A DNA stretch of 11,119 bases from NCBI GenBank assembly GCA_017648805.1, contig JAGCIC010000015.1, positions 1 to 11,119 on the forward strand, given 5' to 3'. This DNA comes from Clostridia bacterium (GTDB taxonomy: Bacteria > Bacillota_A > Clostridia > Christensenellales > Aristaeellaceae). The notes beneath the pieces were generated by a model that was not told the origin of the DNA, ran no database searches, and saw nothing but the letters and a program-made list of their open reading frames with translations. Both the position numbers and the translations under genes were made by a program. Shown here in pieces: positions 1-4,919 of this stretch; position 1 is the first letter of the stretch; each line of letters starts with the position of its first letter.

Positions 1-582
1 AGGGACCACCAGTTCGCGCTCAAGCTGCTGAAAACGCTGGGTCTTGACGAAAGCCGCCTTATGCCCCGGCCCGAAAGCGCGGAGGAACTGGTGCGCACCG
101 TTTCCCGTTTCGGCCTGGTGCTGGGGGCGAGGCTGCACGCGTGCATAGCCGCGACGGCGCTGGGCATCCCGGCGGCGGGACTGCTGTGGGACGACAAACT
201 CAGGTTCTTCGCAAAGACACTGGGCAGGGAAAACTGCTTTACGGAAGTGGACGAGGCGGACCCGGACCGGGTGCTCAGTCTGCTTTCCGAGGCAGAAAAA
301 ACGCCCGTAGACACGGACGCTGTACTGCGCCTTGCGCTCAGGACGCAGGAAGAGATCGGGCGTTTTGCGGAGCTTGTGCGGCGGGAAAAGCTAATCCCCG
401 CTTCCGAACAGCCTGCGCGCCCGGGCAAGCATGTCGCCGAACTCCGGGCTTTTGCGGTACCTTGCAAAATACACCGCGTTTATAATTGCCAGACATACCG
501 CCGCCTTGCCCAGCCAGGCGAGCAGCCCGTGGCCCCAGTTTATGTACGTCATGGGGAACCAGCACAGACCCGCGCACAGTAA
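1..582 (+). CDS. Polysaccharide pyruvyl transferase family protein, 3' part (5' end outside window)
   Basis: The frame is open from base 1, so the gene starts upstream of the window. Residues about 37-70 of the visible part carry the C-terminal signature of the polysaccharide pyruvyl transferase family (CsaB/WcaK-like, PF04230): G-A-R-L-H-A, then G-I-P-A-A-G and a W-D-D-K-L-R-F-F segment, resembling the family pattern S-x-R-L-H-A ... G-V-P ... Y-D-x-K. Family members transfer pyruvyl ketals from phosphoenolpyruvate to sugars of cell-wall or exopolysaccharides. The facing minus-strand genes (flippase, SDR epimerase) fit surface-polysaccharide synthesis. Family-like protein appears to end near position 390 (...E-L-V-R-R-E-K), but the frame reads on for about 63 codons antisense to the flippase gene before the TAA at 580-582. 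The extra tail looks like shadow sequence, so the real C-terminus is uncertain. Substrate cannot be read from this fragment. Confidence 0.8.
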   Translation, partial: RDHQFALKLLKTLGLDESRLMPRPESAEELVRTVSRFGLVLGARLHACIAATALGIPAAGLLWDDKLRFFAKTLGRENCFTEVDEADPDRVLSLLSEAEKTPVDTDAVLRLALRTQEEIGRFAELVRREKLIPASEQPARPGKHVAELRAFAVPCKIHRVYNCQTYRRLAQPGEQPVAPVYVRHGEPAQTRAQ

Positions 583-1926
583 TACCATAAGCAGGTTCTT
601 AAGGTTGCTGATATAGAAGACCCGTCCGGGCATATCGAAGAACTTGTTGTACAGCACCTTGGGTTCGTACCACAGGTATGTGCTTATCCGGGCGATCGAC
701 GTGGCGAAGAGAATGCCGCTCAGGCCCAGGGGAGACCTGCCCAGCAGTATGGATAAGCCTATGTTCGCCAGGGCGGTAGTGAATATTATATAGCGTATCT
801 GGCGGTACATGCCCGTGCCTTCGCGGAAGGTCCACACCGGGCGCATGCAGCAGCTTAAGTAGTTGTCCAGCACTATGGCGGTCAGCGTCAGGAGGCTCAG
901 CACGTACTTTTCGCCCAGCCACAGGCGGATGAAGTCCTGGGTCAGGTAAAACAGGCACACGGACACTATGCCGCTCACCCAGAAGCTCACCAGCTGCATG
1001 GAACGGAAGGTCCTGAAGCGCTTTTCCACCGAGGACGTGGCCACCAGGTTGCCTATGCCGGCGGTCACGGAAGTGAACAAAAGCGCCACGAATTCCATAA
1101 GGTGGTTAGTGATCGTGGTGTAGTTGGAGTAAAGCCCTACCATGACCGTGCCGCACATCACGGAGATCAGTATGTTGTCGGTGCCGTTCAGGAGCGTCCA
1201 GGAGAGCCTGGACAGGAACACAGAGGAGATCTCGGACAACACGTGCTTTTTCTCCGCCTCGCCCAGGAGGCGTTTTTCTTTAAGGAAGGGATAGTTTTTG
1301 TCCGCCACCCGGGACACGACCAGGTTGTGGGCCACCACAGCGGCCACTTCCAGCAGCAGGTAAAGCAGGTATTTTTTGAACACCACCATCACGACTATCT
1401 GGATCAGCACGCGCGCCAGGTTCACGAATATGTCCAGCCGGTTGATGATGTAGCTTTTCTGGTCGGCCCTGACTATGGACGCCTTGTATGCGAACAGGTA
1501 GCTCACCGCGCTCTTCGCCACGAACAGCACATAGTACAGATACAGGTGCGGGATGTCCTGATCCATGTTCACTATGTACTTGAGCACGGGCATCAGCGCC
1601 AGGCCAATCCCCATAACGGCCGCGGCGATATAGCGGTACAGCTTCTTATAATAATTCAGCAGCGCGGACAGGCGGCCGGTGTCGTTTTCCGCTATGGGCT
1701 TGTACAGGCTCACGTTCATTGCTCGGCCCACGCCCATGTCCGCCAGTGACAGAAGCGTGAGTATGTTTACGAACAGGCCGTTTATGCCCAGGTAGTCTAC
1801 GCCTATGAACTCAAGGAATATGCGCCGGCGGATAAACGTGAGCAGCATGAACAGCGCCTTGTTTGCGAAGGCGGAAAACACGTTTCTGCTGGCGTTTTTC
1901 GTGCGGCTTTCGGTGTTAAGGGTCAT
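391..1926 (-). CDS. Polysaccharide flippase (Wzx/MATE-like lipopolysaccharide biosynthesis protein)
   Basis: This is a 511-residue, strongly hydrophobic protein with many predicted membrane segments (roughly 12 by eye) separated by short Arg/Lys-rich loops. The N-terminal region, with R-R-R-I-F-L-E-F-I-G-V-D-Y-L-G-I-N-G-L-F followed by L-S-L-A-D-M-G-V-G-R-A and L-Y-K-P-I-A-E-N-D, is typical of Firmicutes polysaccharide exporters of the MVF/Wzx type, which flip lipid-linked oligosaccharide units across the membrane. I chose the ATG at 1926-1924, 10 nt after the stop of the upstream epimerase gene. The in-frame TTG at 1986 would add 20 polar residues lying wholly inside the epimerase gene. The ribosome binding site is weak (GGAAG about 19 nt upstream), so translational coupling to the epimerase gene is likely. 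The 3' end overlaps the converging pyruvyl transferase frame by 192 nt. The sugar transported is unknown. Confidence 0.88.
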   Translation of the reverse strand: MTLNTESRTKNASRNVFSAFANKALFMLLTFIRRRIFLEFIGVDYLGINGLFVNILTLLSLADMGVGRAMNVSLYKPIAENDTGRLSALLNYYKKLYRYIAAAVMGIGLALMPVLKYIVNMDQDIPHLYLYYVLFVAKSAVSYLFAYKASIVRADQKSYIINRLDIFVNLARVLIQIVVMVVFKKYLLYLLLEVAAVVAHNLVVSRVADKNYPFLKEKRLLGEAEKKHVLSEISSVFLSRLSWTLLNGTDNILISVMCGTVMVGLYSNYTTITNHLMEFVALLFTSVTAGIGNLVATSSVEKRFRTFRSMQLVSFWVSGIVSVCLFYLTQDFIRLWLGEKYVLSLLTLTAIVLDNYLSCCMRPVWTFREGTGMYRQIRYIIFTTALANIGLSILLGRSPLGLSGILFATSIARISTYLWYEPKVLYNKFFDMPGRVFYISNLKNLLMVLLCAGLCWFPMTYINWGHGLLAWLGKAAVCLAIINAVYFARYRKSPEFGDMLARARRLFGSGD

Positions 1927-1936
1927 AAGTCGGTTT

Positions 1937-3004
1937 TCAGTCTTTCTTCCGCATTTCGGACGACAGTATGCGGAACATGTCCTCAAGCCCGGTTGCGGCT
2001 TTCCAGCCCAGGCTCTTAAGCTTTGAAGTGTCCAGGTTCATCTTGAGCACGGGCGCGTAGCCCCGGCTGCCGTCGTCGTCGTCCTGCACGATCACACGGG
2101 TGCTTTGGTCCCCGCACACGCGGGCGGCCAAATGCGCCATGTCGTATATGCTTATATATGTGGCTTCGTTGGCGGCGTTGTAGGCTTCCCCGGGGACGCC
2201 TTTGACCAGCAGGGTGAGTATGGCGGTGACCGCGTCCAGAGTGTAGAGGTAGCTGCGCTTCGTCTCGCCCTTGGTGTGCAGAATGATGTCCCGGCCTTCG
2301 ATGGCGCAGCGGGCGAACTCCGCGAACACGCGCCTGTCGTCATAGCTTACGCCCCGCCCGAAGGTCTGGGTGAGCCTTAAGGACATGCCCGGCACGCCGT
2401 ACTGGGCCCTGTACGCCGCCACCATGCTTTCGCACATGCGCTTGCTCTCGGGGTAGCTGGTGCGGGGGAGCATGGGGTTAAGGTTGGTGGAGTGGGTCTC
2501 GGTTATCTTTTCATCGGTCTCGGGCGCGCCGTACACCTCCATGGAGGACAGGTACACGAAGGCGGAGACCTGCTTTTCCCGGGCCAGGTCCAGCATGTTT
2601 TTCGTGCCGTTCAATGCGGTGAATATGGTGTCCGCGGGCGTGTCCACGAAGGCGCGGCTGGCGGTGACGCTGGCGGCGTGCACGATATAGTCCACCGGGA
2701 ACTTCACTTTGAGCGGCTTTGTCACGTCGCCGTCCACGAGTTCGATATTGTCAGCCGGTATGTCAGAAAACACGCGGCGGGCCTTTTCCCGGCTGCGGAC
2801 GAGCGCCAGCAGTTTCGGCGCCCCGGCTTTCCCGTCGAAAGCGCAGGCGAGCGCCTTTATCAGGCAGCTGCCGATCAGCCCCGTGGCGCCGGTCACCAGT
2901 ATGCTCTTGCCCTTCAGGGCGTCAAGTTCCGCAAAGGGCAGGTTTCTGTATTCTTCGTAAAGAGTAGGCATAGGCTGTCTCCGATCGGTAATGATCAGTG
3001 TCAT
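1937..3004 (-). CDS. NAD-dependent epimerase/dehydratase (extended SDR)
   Basis: This is a 355-residue extended short-chain dehydrogenase/reductase. Near the N-terminus it has the Rossmann dinucleotide motif T-G-A-T-G-L-I-G (residues 38-45). H-A-A-S lies at 109-112, the active-site serine strand L-S-S-M-E-V-Y-G at 152-159, and the catalytic Y184-P-E-S-K188. Later segments (R-S-Y-L-Y-T-L-D-A-V) match sugar-nucleotide epimerases/dehydratases. Such enzymes convert nucleotide-activated sugars for surface polysaccharides; the exact reaction cannot be assigned. I chose the ATG at 3004-3002 because GGAAGGAG lies 4 nt before it. A second ATG at 2971 with GGAG 7 nt upstream is a credible alternative and would give 344 residues. 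The TTG at 3031 is less likely. The flippase gene follows 10 nt downstream on the same strand, so the two probably form one transcript. I saw no clear promoter for this unit. Confidence 0.9.
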   Translation of the reverse strand: MTLIITDRRQPMPTLYEEYRNLPFAELDALKGKSILVTGATGLIGSCLIKALACAFDGKAGAPKLLALVRSREKARRVFSDIPADNIELVDGDVTKPLKVKFPVDYIVHAASVTASRAFVDTPADTIFTALNGTKNMLDLAREKQVSAFVYLSSMEVYGAPETDEKITETHSTNLNPMLPRTSYPESKRMCESMVAAYRAQYGVPGMSLRLTQTFGRGVSYDDRRVFAEFARCAIEGRDIILHTKGETKRSYLYTLDAVTAILTLLVKGVPGEAYNAANEATYISIYDMAHLAARVCGDQSTRVIVQDDDDGSRGYAPVLKMNLDTSKLKSLGWKAATGLEDMFRILSSEMRKKD

Positions 3005-3035
3005 TTTACTCCTTCCGCGGCGAAAATTCAACCCC

Positions 3036-3065
3036 TTGACAGCGCGGGCGGGGCGGGGGTATCAT
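3036..3065 (+). promoter_or_regulatory. Sigma-A-type promoter for the DUF523 gene
   Basis: A perfect -35 TTGACA (3036-3041) is followed after 18 nt by TATCAT (3060-3065), one mismatch from the -10 consensus. Transcription would begin near 3072, leaving a leader of only about 14 nt that carries an AGAGGTGAT ribosome binding site directly before the ATG at 3086. The promoter lies in the 81-nt gap between two divergent genes, so RNA polymerase bound here could affect the epimerase gene. Confidence 0.72.
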
Positions 3066-3085
3066 CTTATCTAAGAGGTGATCTT

Positions 3086-3520
3086 ATGGCGAACATACTC
3101 GTGAGCGCGTGCCTGCTGGGCATAGAGTGCCGCTACAAGGGCGACGGCTGCCCCTGCGAGGGGATAAAGGCGCTGGCGGAAAAACACACCCTGATCCCCG
3201 TGTGCCCGGAACAGCTGGGCGGGCTTTCCACTCCCAGGCCTCCCGCCGAAAGGCAGGGCGGAAAGGTGATGAACCGCGAAGGCGGGGACGTGACGGAGGC
3301 CTATCGCCTGGGGGCGGAGCGGGCGTTCCGGATAGCGAAGCTCAATAAGGTGTCCGTGGCCGTCATGAAGGCGAAAAGCCCCTCCTGCGGCAGCGGCAGG
3401 ATCTATGACGGCACGTTTTCTGGCAGACTCGTGCCCGGGGACGGCGTGTGCGCGGAGCTGCTCAGGGCCGGAGGCATACGGGTCTTCAGCGAAGAGAATT
3501 ACGAAGAGGCGGGGCTGTAG
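3086..3520 (+). CDS. DUF523 family protein (YbbK/TudS-like, putative Fe-S protein)
   Basis: This 144-residue protein matches DUF523 (PF04463) along its whole length: S-A-C-L-L-G at 7-12, P-V-C-P-E-Q-L-G-G-L at 38-47, T-P-R-P-P at 49-53, K-S-P-S-C-G-S at 97-103 and I-Y-D-G-T-F-S-G from 106. One characterised member, the thiouracil desulfurase TudS, holds a [4Fe-4S] cluster with three conserved cysteines. C9, C40 and C101 lie in the three most conserved blocks here and are the likely ligands (inference). Whether this homologue acts on thiolated nucleobases is not shown by the sequence. Extra cysteines C15, C22 and C24 are also present. I chose the ATG at 3086 because it has AGAGGTGAT 5 nt upstream and fits the family N-terminus; the frame is open far upstream only by chance. 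The stop codon lies inside the first unit of a heptamer repeat. The gene appears monocistronic. Confidence 0.9.
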   Translation: MANILVSACLLGIECRYKGDGCPCEGIKALAEKHTLIPVCPEQLGGLSTPRPPAERQGGKVMNREGGDVTEAYRLGAERAFRIAKLNKVSVAVMKAKSPSCGSGRIYDGTFSGRLVPGDGVCAELLRAGGIRVFSEENYEEAGL

Positions 3521-3634
3521 CTTTTAGCTCTTAGCTGTTAGCCGTCAGAGGCGCTGCGGCGCGGGACGGGGCTGTAGCTGTCAGCCGATAGCTCTTAGCT
3601 CTTAGCTTTTAGCCGTTAGAGGCGCGGGGACGGG
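3511..3634 (+). repeat. Two blocks of CTNTTAG heptamer repeats with shared flanks
   Basis: Block 1 has four contiguous heptamers (3521-3548) and block 2 has six (3578-3619). The consensus is CTNTTAG, with variants beginning CCG or ending CAG or TAG. Each block is preceded by the same ten bases GGGGCTGTAG (3511-3520 and 3568-3577). Each is followed by an AGAGGCGC / GCGGGGAC-type GC-rich tail, so the whole looks like a diverged tandem duplication of about 57 bp with heptamer-number variation. The first GGGGCTGTAG is the end of the DUF523 coding sequence, including its stop codon. I see no open reading frame or ribosome binding site here. Confidence 0.8.
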
Positions 3635-3656
3635 CAGAAAAACGCGCCCGTACCCG
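3625..3656 (+). other. GC-rich hairpin downstream of the heptamer blocks
   Basis: ACGGGC (3630-3635) pairs with GCCCGT (3646-3651) across a 10-nt A-rich loop. Beyond one G-A mismatch, 3625-3628 pairs with 3653-3656. No T-run follows, so it is not a standard intrinsic terminator, although it could stabilise the 3' end of the DUF523 transcript. Confidence 0.45.
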
Positions 3657-3677
3657 GATGTGCGGACGCGCCGTGTG

Positions 3678-3720
3678 TCTGACTTTTGACAGTACCATTA
3701 TACCACTTTGAAAAGTCAGA
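3678..3720. repeat. 10-bp perfect inverted repeat around a TATA-like centre
   Basis: TCTGACTTTT (3678-3687) and AAAAGTCAGA (3711-3720) are exact reverse complements separated by 23 nt. On the + strand a TTGACA lies at 3686-3691. On the minus strand an exact TATAAT lies at 3702-3697. Neither has a well-placed partner hexamer, so a promoter is not established. The block is AT-rich within GC-rich surroundings and may be a short dispersed element or a regulatory site. Confidence 0.6.
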
Positions 3721-3751
3721 AAGGGCAAGCAGAGTCCGTTTTTGATTAAGA

Positions 3752-3769
3752 TCATGTTAAATGACATGA
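3752..3769. promoter_or_regulatory. Operator-like palindrome upstream of the CPT-like kinase gene
   Basis: TCATGT (3752-3757) and ACATGA (3764-3769) are exact reverse complements with a 6-nt AT-rich spacer. The 18-bp dyad is the size of a typical dimeric repressor site and lies about 105 nt before the kinase start codon. No regulator gene is adjacent, so its role is a guess. Confidence 0.25.
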
Positions 3770-3778
3770 GGAACGAAG

Positions 3779-3849
3779 CTGTTAGCTGCTGGTTGTGAGA
3801 GGCACCTGCGGCGAAGCCGCTCTAAAAGCTAAAAGCTGACAGCTAAATA
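3779..3849. repeat. Palindromic element with forward and inverted CTNTTAG heptamers
   Basis: A forward CTGTTAG (3779-3785) and two degenerate heptamers lead into AGAGGCACCTGCGGCG. A GC hairpin follows (GCGGC 3808-3812, loop GAA, GCCGC 3816-3820), then heptamers in reverse orientation (CTAAAAG twice and CTGACAG, 3822-3842). The arrangement (tail, GC hairpin, inverted tail) resembles a REP/BIME-like extragenic element. The 11-mer at 3835-3845 is the exact reverse complement of 3575-3585 in block 2, so the two sites could also pair over about 250 nt. Confidence 0.65.
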
Positions 3850-3873
3850 CCGCCGACCCGGGGAGGACTGAAA

Positions 3874-4410
3874 ATGGATAAAGGGCGGATCGTTTTCCTG
3901 AACGGGGTGACCAGTTCGGGCAAGACGTCCATCGTGGAAGCGCTCCAGGCGCGCCGCGACGTGTTCTTCTATGTTGTGGCAAACGATCTGTTCGAACAGA
4001 CGGTGGGGGAAGAATACCTGAAGGAGGACTACTGGAAATACCTGGGCGAAGCGGTCATGATGATGTACCATACCGCGAAGCTGTTTTCCGACATGGGCAA
4101 AAACGTGCTGATCGACGGCATACTGGTGGAGCGGGAGGGCGTCGCGCCCAATTATGAACGCATGCGCGGCATCCTGAAGGACAACCCTCTGGACATAGTG
4201 GAAGTGTACTGCCCGCCTGAGATCTGCAGGCGGCGCAGCCTGGAGCGCGGGGACAGGTACGAGACCCAGTCCGACGAACAGGCGGAACTGATGGCAAAGG
4301 ATATACGCTACAGCCTGCGGGTGGACACGAGCAGGCTGAGCCCGGAGGAGTGCGCGGACGCCATCCTCAAAGCCCTGTTCGGAACGCAGGGGGACGGCGC
4401 TCCCGTTTAG
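3874..4410 (+). CDS. Chloramphenicol phosphotransferase-like P-loop kinase
   Basis: This 178-residue protein has an N-terminal F-L-N-G-V-T-S-S-G-K-T-S Walker A loop (G11 to T18). N-D at 37-38 corresponds to the catalytic aspartate of chloramphenicol 3-O-phosphotransferase, with an L-I-D-G-I strand next and an R-R-R-S-L-E-R-G-D-R lid-like arginine region. The C-terminal Y-S-L-R-V-D-T-S plus E-E-C-A-D-A-I segment matches the end of that family (CPT-like, PF07931). Most family members are unproven as drug-modifying enzymes, so the substrate is unknown and resistance should not be assumed; other small P-loop kinases, including zeta-toxin-like ones, are more distant alternatives. GGGGAGGA 7 nt before the ATG decides the start. 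The gene stands alone on the + strand between the repeat region and a probable terminator. No clear promoter was found in the 353-nt gap upstream. Confidence 0.82.
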   Translation: MDKGRIVFLNGVTSSGKTSIVEALQARRDVFFYVVANDLFEQTVGEEYLKEDYWKYLGEAVMMMYHTAKLFSDMGKNVLIDGILVEREGVAPNYERMRGILKDNPLDIVEVYCPPEICRRRSLERGDRYETQSDEQAELMAKDIRYSLRVDTSRLSPEECADAILKALFGTQGDGAPV

Positions 4411-4447
4411 ACCGTATCCCTTTTAAGCCGTATCTTATATAAAAGCG

Positions 4448-4490
4448 CAGCCGCCGGCGCCTCCGCGTACTTGGTGGCTGTGTTCTTTAT
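4448..4490 (+). terminator. Probable Rho-independent terminator after the CPT-like gene
   Basis: CAGCCGCC (4448-4455) pairs with GGTGGCTG (4473-4480) over eight base pairs, one of them G-U, across a 17-nt loop. A T-rich tract (4481-4490, six T of ten) follows. It lies 38 nt after the stop codon. The long loop makes it weaker than a textbook case. Confidence 0.5.
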
Positions 4491-4499
4491 TAATATATT

Positions 4500-4529
4500 C
4501 TTGGTTATTACGTACTTGGTTATTTGGTT
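4500..4529. repeat. Two 15-bp direct repeats (CTTGGTTATT core)
   Basis: CTTGGTTATT occurs at 4500-4509 and 4515-4524, giving two units with a 15-bp period; a CTTGGT relative lies at 4470-4475. The same period is seen in the tract 20 nt downstream, though the units differ. Confidence 0.5.
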
Positions 4530-4544
4530 CTCTATATGCGGGCA

Positions 4545-4611
4545 GGTTTCAATCCGTATTGTTTCCATCCGTATTGCTTCCATCTGTATTGTTTCCATCT
4601 GTATTGAAACC
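4545..4611. repeat. Four tandem 15-bp units framed by a 9-bp inverted repeat
   Basis: Four contiguous units (4550-4564, 4565-4579, 4580-4594, 4595-4609) follow the pattern CCATCYGTATTGTTT with one to three differences each. The tract is closed by GGTTTCAAT (4545-4553) and its exact reverse complement ATTGAAACC (4603-4611). The units are directly adjacent with no spacers. The tract lies between the probable CPT-gene terminator and the S10 promoter. Confidence 0.75.
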
Positions 4612-4642
4612 GACCGGATGGGAGACCCGCGGGAATAACCCA

Positions 4643-4700
4643 TTGTTAACAAGAATTAACGCAAACTCAAATTGACCTCGCAGCCGCGGTGTGTTATAAT
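4643..4700 (+). promoter_or_regulatory. S10 operon promoter with AT-rich upstream element
   Basis: The -35 TTGACC (4672-4677) is one mismatch from consensus. A 17-nt spacer separates it from a perfect -10 TATAAT (4695-4700), and TGT directly before it forms an extended -10. The 29 nt upstream (4643-4671) are AT-rich, suiting an UP element that contacts the RNA polymerase alpha subunit, and include the perfect palindrome TTGTTAACAA (4643-4652). Transcription should start near 4707. This is the strongest promoter in the window, as expected for a ribosomal protein operon. Confidence 0.88.
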
Positions 4701-4706
4701 TCATCT

Positions 4707-4919
4707 GTTCGCGTGTGGGTGGAGTATGCTCTTCTGCCGGAGAGCGTGCCCCGAAAGCCAGCGCAAACGAGGGATGAACCGGGAGGTTGCGGCGATTTGC
4801 CGGTAATTTCCGGGGACCAGTCCGACAATCGGGCGACGGCTCATGCGCCGTCGAACAAAAATTAAGTAAGAGCACGCCCGGCAGCGTGTGCATGAGTCCA
4901 CAAGGAGGAAACCCAAACA
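4707..4919 (+). promoter_or_regulatory. Structured 5' leader of the S10 operon
   Basis: The leader is about 213 nt, without a gene. By eye it contains a 9-bp hairpin (4726-4734 with 4739-4747), a GNRA-capped AACC/GGTT hairpin (4777-4788), small CCGG (4800-4813) and CCGA/TCGG (4822-4832) hairpins, and a 7-bp perfect hairpin CGACGGC/GCCGTCG (4834-4853). A CACGC/GCGTG hairpin (4873-4888) ends 13 nt before the AAGGAGG site (4902-4908). A longer competing helix is possible: 4734-4740 with 4878-4884 and 4744-4749 with 4872-4877. In E. coli the S10 leader mediates L4 feedback; whether L4 or another protein acts here is unknown. No hairpin is followed by a T-run, so intrinsic attenuation is not evident and control of translation initiation is the simpler model (inference). 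Confidence 0.6.

Noticed and set aside
1102..1749. A 215-codon + strand open frame, rich in His, Gln and Val
   Set aside because: It is fully antisense to the flippase gene and has the skewed composition typical of a reverse-frame shadow.
2492..3085. N-terminal extension of the DUF523 frame
   Set aside because: It is antisense to the epimerase gene. A promoter and ribosome binding site lie just before the ATG at 3086, which matches the family start.
3874..4410. Calling the kinase a chloramphenicol resistance gene
   Set aside because: Family resemblance alone does not show drug phosphorylation, and there is no resistance context.
4545..4611. CRISPR-like look: GTTTCAATCC at one end and ATTGAAAC at the other
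   Set aside because: The 15-bp units are directly adjacent with no spacers, and no cas gene is present. The resemblance is only to the ends of some CRISPR repeats.
4407..4652. Minus-strand frame with five-residue repeats (IQMET/IRMET, then ITKYV-like)
   Set aside because: The start is TTG, or an internal ATG at 4643, with no ribosome binding site. It crosses the probable terminator. The repetition follows from the 15-bp DNA period.
4770..4783. T-box-like AGGGATGAACCGGG in the S10 leader
   Set aside because: It differs from the T-box consensus at the bases that must pair with the tRNA end. There is no specifier loop and no terminator, and the downstream genes are ribosomal proteins.
4834..4860. 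Attenuator-type terminator in the S10 leader
   Set aside because: The CGACGGC/GCCGTCG hairpin is perfect but is followed by an A-rich run, not T residues, so it lacks the intrinsic terminator signature on the + strand.
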